Shown piece after piece: positions 15,686 through 23,677 of a DNA stretch of 29,056 nt. The notes beneath the pieces are model-generated. The model was not told the DNA's origin. It searched no databases and worked only from the letters and a program-made list of their open reading frames with translations. The stretch's first letter is position 1. Each line of letters starts with the position of its first letter. The position numbers and the translations under genes are program-made. The stretch comes from 13-2-20CM-68-14 sp051955535 (lineage in GTDB: Bacteria > Actinomycetota > Thermoleophilia > Gaiellales > Gaiellaceae): positions 1 through 29,056 of the forward strand of contig JBQCGP010000080.1 of NCBI GenBank assembly GCA_051955535.1, read 5' to 3'.

Positions 15686-16984
15686 ATGACCGTCGCGGCC
15701 GGACCGGTTGCAGATCGCTCGTCGACCTGGGCGCGTGTGCGTGCGGCGCCGCTCGAGACGCAGCTCGCGGTCGCCGGGCTCGTCGCGATCGCGTTTCACG
15801 TGCTCGACGACAATTTTTTCCAGCCGCCGCCCGGCACGTCCGCCGGCGACCACGTCGTGAGCGGGCTAGTGCCGCTCGTAGTCGTGTGTGCGGTAGCTGC
15901 GGCGTATCCGCGGCTGCGAGCGGGCGCCCGCGCAGCCTTCGCGCTCTTCTTCGGAATCCTCGGAATTGTCATCGGCGGAATCGAGCCCGCGTACTACGGC
16001 CCAAAGGTCGGGCTTTCCGGGGACGACTACACGGGCCTCCTGGCGCTGGCCGGCGGGGTCGTGTTGCTTGGCGTCGGTGCTGTCACGCTCTGGCGATCGA
16101 GACGGCGCGACGACGGCCTCGTCCGTCGCTACGGGCGACGAGCCCTTCTGACCCTCGCAGCTGCGCTCGTGGTGGCCTTCGTTCTCTTCCCGCTCTCACT
16201 CTCGTACGGCTTCACGCACGCGGCGCGTACGACGACCGAGAGGGGCGACCTCGGCGCCCCGTACCGAGACGTCGCCTTCGAAACGACTGACGGCCTGCGG
16301 CTCAAGGGGTGGTTCGTCCCCTCGGAGAACGGTGCGACGGTGATCGTCTTCCCCGGTAAGAAAGGGACGCAGAAGCATGCGCGGATGCTCACCCGCCATG
16401 GCTACGGCGTGCTCGTCTTCGACCGCCGAGGTGAGGGAGAGAGCGAAGGTGATCCGAACGCGCTCGGCTGGGCGTTCCATCGCGACCTCGAGGGCGCCTT
16501 GCGGTTCCTCCGCGGGCGGGCGGATGTCGACGACGAACGTATCGGCGCGATCGGCCTCTCGGTCGGAGGCGAGGCGTTGCTGGAGGCCAGCGCGAAGAGG
16601 CGTGGCTTCGCGGCGATCGTCTCTGACGGTGCGGGCGCTCGCTCGGTTCGCGAGGACGTCGTCCACATGCGGGCGTCGAAGGTGCCCGAAATCGTCAGCT
16701 CGGCCGTCATGACCGCGGGTGTGACGATCTTCGCGAACCAACTGCCGCCGCCAAGCCTTGTCGACCTCGTGCCGAAGATCGCCCCGACCGCCGTCTTCTT
16801 GATCCATGCGACCAAGGGCGCGGCCGGCGAGGACAACAACCCGGACTATTTCGATGCGGCGGGCGCCCCCAAGCAGATCTGGAAGATCGAGACCTCGCAC
16901 ACGCACGGTCTCACCGACCACCCGCAGGAATACGAGCGGCGGGTAACCGCGTTCTTCGACCGGACGCTCAGGCCGACTGGTTGA
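15686..16984 (+). CDS. Membrane-anchored alpha/beta hydrolase
   Basis: This 432-residue protein falls into two parts. Residues about 25-175 contain four hydrophobic helices (AVAGLVAIAFHVL, VSGLVPLVVVCAVAAAY, the ALFFGILGIVIGGIE stretch, the LALAGGVVLLGVGAV stretch) and a further one at 153-170. The C-terminal alpha/beta hydrolase domain has strand/turn FDRRGEGES, the nucleophile elbow GLSVGG with S292, an acid candidate in AGEDNNPDYFD and the histidine in SHTHGL. Serine esterase, lipase or peptidase activity is expected; the side of the membrane is not determined. The ATG at 15686 has no Shine-Dalgarno sequence. The gene is divergent from the kinase operon and shares its upstream region with the palindrome at 15611. 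Its 3' end overlaps the convergent YunG-like gene by 17 bases. Confidence 0.85.
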   Translation: MTVAAGPVADRSSTWARVRAAPLETQLAVAGLVAIAFHVLDDNFFQPPPGTSAGDHVVSGLVPLVVVCAVAAAYPRLRAGARAAFALFFGILGIVIGGIEPAYYGPKVGLSGDDYTGLLALAGGVVLLGVGAVTLWRSRRRDDGLVRRYGRRALLTLAAALVVAFVLFPLSLSYGFTHAARTTTERGDLGAPYRDVAFETTDGLRLKGWFVPSENGATVIVFPGKKGTQKHARMLTRHGYGVLVFDRRGEGESEGDPNALGWAFHRDLEGALRFLRGRADVDDERIGAIGLSVGGEALLEASAKRRGFAAIVSDGAGARSVREDVVHMRASKVPEIVSSAVMTAGVTIFANQLPPPSLVDLVPKIAPTAVFLIHATKGAAGEDNNPDYFDAAGAPKQIWKIETSHTHGLTDHPQEYERRVTAFFDRTLRPTG

Positions 16985-17402
16985 CGAGCGGAAGCTCGTT
17001 CTCGAGCGGTCGCTGATCTCCGGTGAGGCGTTCCTGAACGCGACGCGCGAGGACGAGGTATGCCTCGTAGCGGTGGTACCGGGGATGCTCGCGGACGAAC
17101 TCCGAGGGCCGTTCCCGCACCGACGACTCACCGATGACCTCGCCGTCGGTGAACTGATCGCGCGTCAGATCGAGTTCGATGCCGCCGGGAAGGCGGTTCC
17201 ACATGTGCCACTCGACCCGCTCGCCGTCGCGGAAGACGCCGGCCGCCAAGAGCTCGCCGCCGAAGATGTCTTGCACGACGAGCGAGGTCACGTCGCACTG
17301 GCCGCGCGATGGGTTCTCGGGCGTCCAGCCGTCGTCTCTGTCCGCAGTGTCGCGAGCCCAACTCGCTCTGATTGCGTCTTCGATTTCAGCGAGCGTGTGC
17401 AT
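16968..17402 (-). CDS. YunG-like small protein of unknown function
   Basis: From the ATG at 17402 this gives 144 residues. The segment RGQCDVTSLVVQDIFGGELLAAGV, followed by EWHMWNRLPGGIELDLTRDQF, matches the YunG family, small soluble proteins with a conserved cysteine and histidine arrangement and no established function. A GTG at 17435 in the same frame would add 11 residues but would overlap the end of the CDF gene. The ATG lies 7 bases after the CDF stop (17410) with no clear Shine-Dalgarno sequence, so translation may be coupled. There is no membrane segment or signal peptide. The gene tail-overlaps the hydrolase gene on the other strand. The link to metal export is by position only. Confidence 0.75.
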   Translation of the reverse strand: MHTLAEIEDAIRASWARDTADRDDGWTPENPSRGQCDVTSLVVQDIFGGELLAAGVFRDGERVEWHMWNRLPGGIELDLTRDQFTDGEVIGESSVRERPSEFVREHPRYHRYEAYLVLARRVQERLTGDQRPLENELPLVNQSA

Positions 17403-17409
17403 TGCGAAG

Positions 17410-18309
17410 TCAGCCCCGAGCGAGCGGGAGCTCACTTCGCAGCGGCGTGCGTGCGTGCTCGACCTGGAGCGTCGTGTGTTGCAGGTGGAAACGCTCGGCC
17501 AGCAGCTCGGCGAGCGCGCGACGCGCCTCGTGGCAGTCGCCCTCCGGCCGGACCAGCACGTGTGCTGACAACGCCGGGAAGCCGCTGCCGACCGTCCAGA
17601 CGTGGAGGTCGTGGACCTCGACTACGTCGGGAACTTCGAGCATCGCCTCTGCGACCTCCTCGGGAGGCGTCTCGCCCGGCGAGACCTCGAGCAGGATCCG
17701 CGACGAGTCACGCAGGAGCGTCGCGCTCGACCAGAAGATCAACGCCGCCACGGCGAGGCTCGCCAGCGGGTCGAAGCGGTCCCAGCCGGTGGTGAGGATC
17801 AGAGCGCCCGCGAGGGCGGTGCCGGCAAAGGCGGCGACGTCGGTCGCGACGTGCAAGAAGGCGCCGCGGACGTTGAGGCTCGTGCGGCTCGGCCGCGCGA
17901 GCAGAGCGGCGGCTACGAGGTTGACGACGATGCCCGCTCCTGCAAGCGCCAGCACGAGCCCGCCTCGCACGTCGGTCGGCGACACGAGCCGCTGCACCGC
18001 CTCGAAGACGATCCAGATCCCGACCACGGCGAGGGTGATTCCGTTCACGAGGGCGGCCAGGATCTCGACGCGACGAAAGCCGAACGTCCAGCTGCCACCG
18101 GGAGGGCGCTGAGCCACCGTGGCCGCGACGAACGCGAGGGCCAGCGCGGCGGCGTCGGTGAGCATGTGGCCGGCATCGGCCAGCAGCGCCAGCGAGCCGG
18201 CGACGATGCCTACGACGATCTCGGCGACGAGCAGACCGAGGATCAGCGCAAGCGCCGCAGCGAGTGACCGCCGGCCGGCTGCTGCATGGTCGTGATCGTG
18301 CCCGCTCAT
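17410..18309 (-). CDS. Cation diffusion facilitator (zinc/cobalt/cadmium exporter)
   Basis: This 299-residue protein is of the ZnT/CzcD type. Six hydrophobic helices span about 14-205. The metal site is formed by the paired H-x3-D motifs H48/D52 in ADAGHMLTD (helix 2) and H153/D157 in HVATD (helix 5), the arrangement typical of Zn-transporting members. The N terminus is histidine-rich (MSGHDHDH). The C-terminal cytosolic domain (about 206-299) has VHDLHVWTVGSGFPALSAHV and HTTLQVEHA, the dimeric ferredoxin-like metal-sensing fold. It exports divalent metal from the cytosol in exchange for protons. A TANNNT box six bases before the ATG indicates a leaderless mRNA. The gene is divergent from the cupin gene, and a relic of a similar gene end lies at 10639-10698. 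Confidence 0.93.
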   Translation of the reverse strand: MSGHDHDHAAAGRRSLAAALALILGLLVAEIVVGIVAGSLALLADAGHMLTDAAALALAFVAATVAQRPPGGSWTFGFRRVEILAALVNGITLAVVGIWIVFEAVQRLVSPTDVRGGLVLALAGAGIVVNLVAAALLARPSRTSLNVRGAFLHVATDVAAFAGTALAGALILTTGWDRFDPLASLAVAALIFWSSATLLRDSSRILLEVSPGETPPEEVAEAMLEVPDVVEVHDLHVWTVGSGFPALSAHVLVRPEGDCHEARRALAELLAERFHLQHTTLQVEHARTPLRSELPLARG

Positions 18310-18313
18310 GGAC

Positions 18314-18386
18314 CGATCGTAGCCCCGACCGCGGCCGCTCTGACCCTCGTGTCAGGAAACCTCTCAGCCCGCCGAAGCTACGATCG
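18314..18386. promoter_or_regulatory. Mirror-image divergent promoter between the CDF and cupin genes
   Basis: CGATCGTAGC at 18314-18323 and GCTACGATCG at 18377-18386 are perfect 10-base inverted copies, 53 bases apart. Each contains TACGAT, a good -10 box, pointing outward. The reverse copy ends six bases before the CDF ATG (leaderless). The forward copy lies 38 bases upstream of the cupin ATG, which has its own Shine-Dalgarno sequence. A smaller palindrome, CTGAC-N6-GTCAG (18340-18355), lies between them. Confidence 0.5.
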
Positions 18387-18422
18387 AGGTTGGCAGCGAG
18401 CGCCCCGGAGGGAGGAGATCGG

Positions 18423-19061
18423 ATGAACAACAACCAGAAGTGGCAGGTCACGCGCCTCGACGAAATGGAGCGGCGCGGCAGAGATATCCCGGTGCGAGAA
18501 CACCTCGGGATCCACGCATACGGAATCAACGCCTACACCCCGGGCGACGACGGCACACTGATCGGCGAGCACGACGAATCCGGCTCGGGACAGGAGGAGC
18601 TGTACATCGTGCTCGACGGGACGGCGACCTTCGAAGTCGACGGCGAGACGGTCGACGCTCCCGCAGGGACGTTCGTGTTCGTGCAGCCGGGGTCGCAGCG
18701 GAAGGCCTCCGGGGACGGAACCGTCCTCGCCGTCGGCGCGACACCCGGCGAGGCTTACCAGGGAATTGACTGGGGTGAGGCTTGGCCGTTCCACAGGGAG
18801 TCGATGAACGCATACGGCGAGCAGCGTTACGCGGACGCGCTCGAAGCGGTCCGCCGCGGCCTCGAGCACACGCCCGACCACCCGGCCCTTCTCTACAACT
18901 ACGCGTGCTTTTCATCGCTCGCGGGCGAGACCACCGACGAGACGTTCAGCAACCTCAAGAGGTCCGTCGATCTGTTCCCGCCGTTCCGCAAGCAAGCGCC
19001 CCGGGACGATGACTTCGCCGCCGTCCGTGGCGACCCCCGGTTCGAGGAGGCTCTTCGCTGA
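18423..19061 (+). CDS. Cupin-domain protein with a TPR-like C terminus
   Basis: The ATG at 18423 follows a strong Shine-Dalgarno sequence (GGAGGGAGGAG, 18407-18417) at five bases and gives 212 residues. An earlier in-frame start is a shadow of the promoter region. Residues about 28-110 form a cupin barrel: IGEHDESGSGQEELYIVLDGTATF, then VDAPAGTFVFVQPGSQR. Only part of the usual metal set is visible (H50 and an E at 58 or 59), so metal binding is uncertain. Residues about 124-212 look like TPR helices (YGEQRYADALEAVRRGLEHTPDHPALLYNYACF). The protein is soluble, and its role is unknown: small-molecule binding plus protein contact is the likely design. It is divergent from the CDF metal exporter, and its stop is six bases from the end of the convergent ABC ATPase gene. 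Confidence 0.85.
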   Translation: MNNNQKWQVTRLDEMERRGRDIPVREHLGIHAYGINAYTPGDDGTLIGEHDESGSGQEELYIVLDGTATFEVDGETVDAPAGTFVFVQPGSQRKASGDGTVLAVGATPGEAYQGIDWGEAWPFHRESMNAYGEQRYADALEAVRRGLEHTPDHPALLYNYACFSSLAGETTDETFSNLKRSVDLFPPFRKQAPRDDDFAAVRGDPRFEEALR

Positions 19062-19067
19062 GCGTCG

Positions 19068-20630
19068 CTACGAGCCGCTCAGAGCCTTCGCCGTAGCTTC
19101 GGCCGGCACGGCGCCTTCGAGGCGCAGCTCGGTATCCGCCTGTTCGCTGACGATCGGGTCGTGGGTGGCGCAGACGACCGCGGCCCCCGTCTCCGCGGCG
19201 AGCGCTGCGAGCAGGTTGGTGACCGCCAGCGCGTTCGCCTGATCGAGTCGCGCGGTCGGCTCGTCGGCGAGTAGGAGCATCGGCGTCGCGGCGAGCGCCC
19301 GCGCGCTGTCGACGCGCGTCTGCTCGCCCGCGGAGAGGCGCGAGACGCGCTGTGTCGTGCGCTGTGCGAGCCCGACGGAGTCGAGTTGCTCGTCCGGCTT
19401 ACCGTCCCCCCGGCCGCGCAGCGCGAGCGCCAGCTCGAGGTTCTCCCGGGCGCTGAGGAACGCGACGAGCCCGGCTTCCTGGCGGACGAGTGCGACGTGG
19501 TCGCGGCGGAAGTCCGCGCGCGCCTCTGCGTCGAGGGCGCTCACCTCAGTGCCGAGCACGCGGACCGACCCGGCGTCGGGGAGCTCCAGACCGGCGAGCA
19601 AGTGGAGGAGCGTGGTCTTCCCGGACCCGGACGGCCCGGTGACGGCATGGAGCCGGCCGCCGTCGAACGTGGCGTCGAGGCCGGAGAAGACGGTGGTGCC
19701 GCCGAACGCCTTCGCCAGCCCAGCCGCGACGGCAACGGGTTCGCCCCCGGCAGTCGCAGCGCGGCGCCGCCGACTCGGCGCCTCGGAGAGCGGCCGCGCG
19801 CGCTCGCCGGCCGGCGAGACGACGACCCCGCCGTCCGCGACCTTCGCCGTCGCGCGCCCTGCGATCCCCGCCCGGGCCAGCAGCTCCTCCGGAATGCGCA
19901 GCCAGCCCCCGCGGCCGACGACGATCGTCTCATCTCGCGCGTGTCGCCCCGCTTCCTCGCTGACGCGACCGTCGCGGATCGAGATCGCCCGGTCGGCGAT
20001 CTGGGCCGAGTTCGGGTCGTGGCTGACGATCACCGTCGTACAGTCGAGCTCTCGCGCGAGCTCCGCGATCAGCCGGTAGACGACTGAGGCGTTGGTTGCG
20101 TCGAGCTCACCGGTCGGCTCGTCCGCGAGCAGCACGCGCGGCCGATGGGCGAGCGCCGCGCAGACGGCGACGCGCTGCTGCTCGCCGCCTGAGAGCTCGG
20201 CCGGGTGCGCATCGGCGCGGTCTTCGAGCCCGACTCGGCCGAGCAGGTCGAGCGCCTGGGTGCGCCGTTCAGCGCGCGGCTCCCCAGCGAGGCCGAGCTG
20301 AAGCGCAACCAACTCCCCCGCGGTCAGCTCGGGGGCGAGCGAGCGCACGTAATGCTGGTCGACGTACCCGACCGCCTCCGCCCGGTAGGCATCGAGCCGG
20401 CGCCCCGGCACGCGCGACAGATCGGTTCCGAACACGCGAATCGAGCCGGCCGAAGGCCTGTCGAGGCCGGCGAGCAGCCGCAGCAGCGTGGTCTTACCCG
20501 AGCCGCTGGGGCCGAGCACAACGACGATCTGGCCCTGCTCGACGCGCAGGGAGAGACCCTGCAGCGCCGCGGCATCTCCTTCCGGTGTCGCGTAGACGCG
20601 GAAGACGTCCTGGACCTCGACCGCGCTCAA
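19068..20630 (-). CDS. Tandem-ATPase subunit of a MacB/LolD-type ABC transporter, with an AbrB-like linker
   Basis: The TTG at 20630 overlaps the permease TGA (TTGA), giving 520 residues. Two complete nucleotide-binding domains are fused. The first has Walker A GPSGSGKT at 40-47, signature LSGGE at 146-150, Walker B LLADE at 167-171 and the H-loop histidine H204. The second has Walker A at 332-339, signature LSAGE at 432-436, Walker B LLADE at 453-457 and an H-loop in CATHDP. Tandem ATPases are unusual for this family, where one ATPase normally dimerises. The linker (about 236-275) reads VGRGGWLRIPEELLARAGI..., very like an AbrB/MazE swapped-hairpin domain. The subunit sits at the inner face of the membrane, coupled to the permease encoded upstream. 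Substrates of this class include lipoproteins, lipids and antimicrobial peptides; this one is unknown. Confidence 0.92.
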   Translation of the reverse strand: MSAVEVQDVFRVYATPEGDAAALQGLSLRVEQGQIVVVLGPSGSGKTTLLRLLAGLDRPSAGSIRVFGTDLSRVPGRRLDAYRAEAVGYVDQHYVRSLAPELTAGELVALQLGLAGEPRAERRTQALDLLGRVGLEDRADAHPAELSGGEQQRVAVCAALAHRPRVLLADEPTGELDATNASVVYRLIAELARELDCTTVIVSHDPNSAQIADRAISIRDGRVSEEAGRHARDETIVVGRGGWLRIPEELLARAGIAGRATAKVADGGVVVSPAGERARPLSEAPSRRRRAATAGGEPVAVAAGLAKAFGGTTVFSGLDATFDGGRLHAVTGPSGSGKTTLLHLLAGLELPDAGSVRVLGTEVSALDAEARADFRRDHVALVRQEAGLVAFLSARENLELALALRGRGDGKPDEQLDSVGLAQRTTQRVSRLSAGEQTRVDSARALAATPMLLLADEPTARLDQANALAVTNLLAALAAETGAAVVCATHDPIVSEQADTELRLEGAVPAEATAKALSGS

Positions 20631-23626
20631 CGGAACGCGCTCCGGGTCGCGAGCGTGACGAGCCCCGCAGCACAGGCGAGGTAAGCGGCGAGCCCTGCGA
20701 GAACGAGCGGCCAGTCGATGCTGAGGACGAGCGGCGGCTCCGGCAGCCGGCCGTTGGCGGTGACGAGCACAACGGCGACCACGAGGACACTGAGCACGGC
20801 GGCGAGCGCGATCCCGCCCGTCACGCCGAGCGCCAGCACGCCGCCGGCGCGCAGCCGCACGTGCCGCCGAAGCGCCGACGGACGCGCGCCCTGAGCCTCG
20901 AGATCGAAAAGCTCGCCTCGCTCGTCCCGCACGTCTGTGGTGACCGCGACCGCGAGCCCGGCGAGCGCGAGCGCGAACCCGACGAGCGCGAGCCCCGCCA
21001 GCGTCCAGAGAACGGCGCGGGCAAGCGGGTCGTCGCGGAGGCTCGCCTCGACGCGGCTCTGGTAGGTGACCTGGACGCCCGGTAGCCGGGGACGTCCCGA
21101 AAGACCGTCAAGCCAGAGCTCGTCCGGGACGGCGGAGCCGGGCGACAGCGAGTTGAGCGCAGTCGCGAGCGCTTGCTCGTCGGCCACCACGAAGCGGCCG
21201 TACAGGGTCGGGAACCGGTGCGCCTCGCGCGCGACGCGGACGACCAGGGTCTGGTCGCCGACGTGGATGGGCAACAGCCCGCCGGCACCCGCCTGATTTG
21301 CGACGTCCGGCGAAGCGATCACGGCGACGCGCGTCTCGTCGGTCCGCTGCCGTGGGCGGAATTGCGGGCTGTTGGCATTCGTGACGAAGTAGGTCAGCCG
21401 CCGGCCGGAGCCGCCGATCCCGTCGGTGCCGATCCAGTCGCCGAAGCCTCGCTCGAGCACGCGCGTCCCGGATGGGCCACCGGCACCGAGCGACTCGACG
21501 AGGAGCGACCCGGCGGCCGGGCGCGAGTTGTGCGCCTCGGCCTGCGACGGCCCGAAGCCAAAACCGACGAGCAGCCCGCCTCGCGCCGCGCGGGGGATGT
21601 GGCCGACAAGGAGCGGCGGCGTGTGGCTGAGCTCGAACGACTCGAACCGCCCCGACGGCGTGGCGACGCTCGCGACGATCCGGAGCGGGAAGCCGCGCTG
21701 CCGCACGCGCAGCCGGAGCTGATCGGCGTCGGCAGGGAGGCGGACGCCGCGCAGCGCGGCGTCGCCGAGATCGACCGAGGAGGCGAGCTGAGCTGGGCCT
21801 GCCGAGGCGAAGTCGCTCCGCCAGAACGGCGGCCTGCGGATGGCCGAGGAAGGCAGGCCGAGCACAGTGATGTTGCGCGTGTCGTTGCCGGCGCCGACCT
21901 GGGCGTCGAGCCTCAGCACCGGAATCTGCCGACTCGCGTCCTGCCGCAAAGCCACATTGACCCGCGGATCCACGAGCGAAGCCCCAACGCTGGAATCCTG
22001 CTTCAGCACGGCGTCGGCCGGCGTCGCGAAGCGTGCCTGGTCCGACTGCGAGCGCATCAGCGTCGAGCGGTAGCCGAGCGAGAAGGCAGCGAGCCCGATG
22101 CTGACGAGCAGGAACGCCGCGGCGGCGCCCGCGTAGCCGGAATCGCGGGCAAGCGAGAGCGCGGCCAGTCGCCCCCAGACCGAGAACCGGCGTGCGCCGC
22201 GTTCGAGGAGCCGAACGAGCGGCCCGAGCAGGCGGACGGCGAGGACCGCGGCGACGAACGCGATCAGGGCGGGCAGCAGGAAGAGCAGCACGCCCGTGCC
22301 ACCTTCGTTCGCGAGCTCGTTCGCATCAGCCGAGCCGCGCGCGAGGGCGAGCGCGATCGCCGCGGCCGCTCCGACGGCGGCGAGGTCGAGCGCAGAAACC
22401 GTGAATCGCGAGACCTGGACGACCGGCGCGTGGAGCGCGAGCAGCAGAACCACCGCCGCCGCGGCGGCGAGCGCGAGGGCCGACCAGACGCCCGTTCCGG
22501 AAACGACCGAGTGCGCGAGCACCCCACCGACCGGGGCGCCGGCATTGCCGGCGACCAGCGCACCGACGCCGCTTCCGAACGCCCAGCCAACGAGCGTCGC
22601 GAGCCCTCCGACTACCACGGCCTCGGCGACCGCGAGCAAGGCGACCTGCCAGCGCCGAGCGCCGAACCGCGCGAGACGGGCACGCGTCAGCGCCGCCTCG
22701 GTCCGCCCGCCGGCAGCGACGAGCACCACGAACGCGAGCAGCAACGCGGCAGCCTGGCCGCCGACGAGCAGCAGCCGCCGCGACGTGACGCGGTTCGCCG
22801 AGACCGCGGGCGCGAGATACGCAATCGGGTCGGCGACGTCGAAGTAGACAGATCTCGCCGCCAGCGTCGAGCGTGCGCGGTCGATCCGCCGGGAAAGGGC
22901 GTCGAGCGCCCACGGGTGCACGTCGCCGCTGCGGAGCGGAAAGATCCACGCGTAGCTGCGCCAGATCGGGTTCAGAAGAGGGATCCCGCTCGTACCGGCG
23001 ACGTCTCCGGTCAGGAGGAAGGGCGGCCGCTTCGACTCAGGGATGAACCCGGTGACGTCCTCGGCGGCGCGGCCGTACGGCGCCAGCTGCATGAACGGGA
23101 CCCTCGAGACGAGCTCGGCGTAGCCAACGCGGACGAGATGGAGGCCGCGTGCGCGCGGGATCGGCCCGCTGCCCGCAACCTGGACGACCTCGCAGCGGGA
23201 CGGCTCGCAGACCCGCGGCAGCCGCCCAGAACGCAGGCGGATCCAGCGAGTGAGGTGGTCGGCGGCGCCGAGGTTGAACCCGTGGCCCGATACGTCCGTC
23301 TGCCGGTAGATGACGCTGCGAATCGGCCGGTCCGAGCCGATGCCGCGAAATGTCTGGCGGACGCTCGCATCGAGTCGCCGGAATCCCGCCTGCCCAACAG
23401 CGCTTCCGAACCACGATCCGCGGACGACCCGCTGCTCGGCCGGCAGCCGGTGCAGCGCCCGCGCGAGGCTCTGATCCTGCGCAACTTCGCCTGCGCTCAG
23501 GACAGCGGCGAGCGCCGCGGCGCCGGCGGCAATCCCTAGCGCGGCGAGCAGCACCCGAGGCAGCCGCCGCCACAACCTCGTCCCCGCGAGGGAAAGGACG
23601 AAGGAAAACCGCCGAAAACCTGTCAC
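20627..23626 (-). CDS. FtsX/MacB-type ABC permease (large, duplicated)
   Basis: This 999-residue membrane protein opens with a helix (about 22-45) followed by a large extracytoplasmic domain to about 285. A cluster of helices follows (about 285-490, including the RLARFGARRWQVALL coupling region), a second membrane helix preceded by RLAALSLARDSGYAG, a second extracytoplasmic domain (about 520-860), and three final helices with the second ALRRHVRLRAGG coupling segment. This is the duplicated FtsX architecture of LolC/E- or Spr/BceB-like exporters carried on one chain, which pairs well with a tandem ATPase. The GTG at 23626 lies within the palindrome at 23621-23635 and has no Shine-Dalgarno sequence; a slightly later start is possible. 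Its stop overlaps the ATPase start. The likely role is mechanical extraction or export of membrane-associated substrates. Confidence 0.88.
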   Translation of the reverse strand: MTGFRRFSFVLSLAGTRLWRRLPRVLLAALGIAAGAAALAAVLSAGEVAQDQSLARALHRLPAEQRVVRGSWFGSAVGQAGFRRLDASVRQTFRGIGSDRPIRSVIYRQTDVSGHGFNLGAADHLTRWIRLRSGRLPRVCEPSRCEVVQVAGSGPIPRARGLHLVRVGYAELVSRVPFMQLAPYGRAAEDVTGFIPESKRPPFLLTGDVAGTSGIPLLNPIWRSYAWIFPLRSGDVHPWALDALSRRIDRARSTLAARSVYFDVADPIAYLAPAVSANRVTSRRLLLVGGQAAALLLAFVVLVAAGGRTEAALTRARLARFGARRWQVALLAVAEAVVVGGLATLVGWAFGSGVGALVAGNAGAPVGGVLAHSVVSGTGVWSALALAAAAAVVLLLALHAPVVQVSRFTVSALDLAAVGAAAAIALALARGSADANELANEGGTGVLLFLLPALIAFVAAVLAVRLLGPLVRLLERGARRFSVWGRLAALSLARDSGYAGAAAAFLLVSIGLAAFSLGYRSTLMRSQSDQARFATPADAVLKQDSSVGASLVDPRVNVALRQDASRQIPVLRLDAQVGAGNDTRNITVLGLPSSAIRRPPFWRSDFASAGPAQLASSVDLGDAALRGVRLPADADQLRLRVRQRGFPLRIVASVATPSGRFESFELSHTPPLLVGHIPRAARGGLLVGFGFGPSQAEAHNSRPAAGSLLVESLGAGGPSGTRVLERGFGDWIGTDGIGGSGRRLTYFVTNANSPQFRPRQRTDETRVAVIASPDVANQAGAGGLLPIHVGDQTLVVRVAREAHRFPTLYGRFVVADEQALATALNSLSPGSAVPDELWLDGLSGRPRLPGVQVTYQSRVEASLRDDPLARAVLWTLAGLALVGFALALAGLAVAVTTDVRDERGELFDLEAQGARPSALRRHVRLRAGGVLALGVTGGIALAAVLSVLVVAVVLVTANGRLPEPPLVLSIDWPLVLAGLAAYLACAAGLVTLATRSAFR

Positions 23627-23635
23627 CAGGTGACA
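23621..23635. promoter_or_regulatory. Perfect palindrome TGTCACC-A-GGTGACA, operator candidate
   Basis: Seven-base perfect arms flank one central base. The site covers the proposed GTG start of the ABC permease and ends 42 bases before the divergent cyclase ATG. Its length and symmetry match a dimeric repressor site, and a bound protein could block transcription of the ABC operon. No candidate regulator gene of the TetR, MarR or GntR type is in the window. Confidence 0.5.
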
Positions 23636-23677
23636 AGCATGCCTGGCGCCGCTTGGGTTTAGGGTTGGCGGAGGTCG

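Noticed and set aside
15557..15853. N-terminal extension of the kinase frame
   Set aside because: It runs into the divergent hydrolase gene, is arginine-rich with no hydrophobic segment, and a ribosome site supports the later start.
21173..23539. Forward open frame of about 788 codons
   Set aside because: It is antisense to the ABC permease and has a highly charged arginine/glutamate/aspartate composition typical of antisense frames in GC-rich genes.
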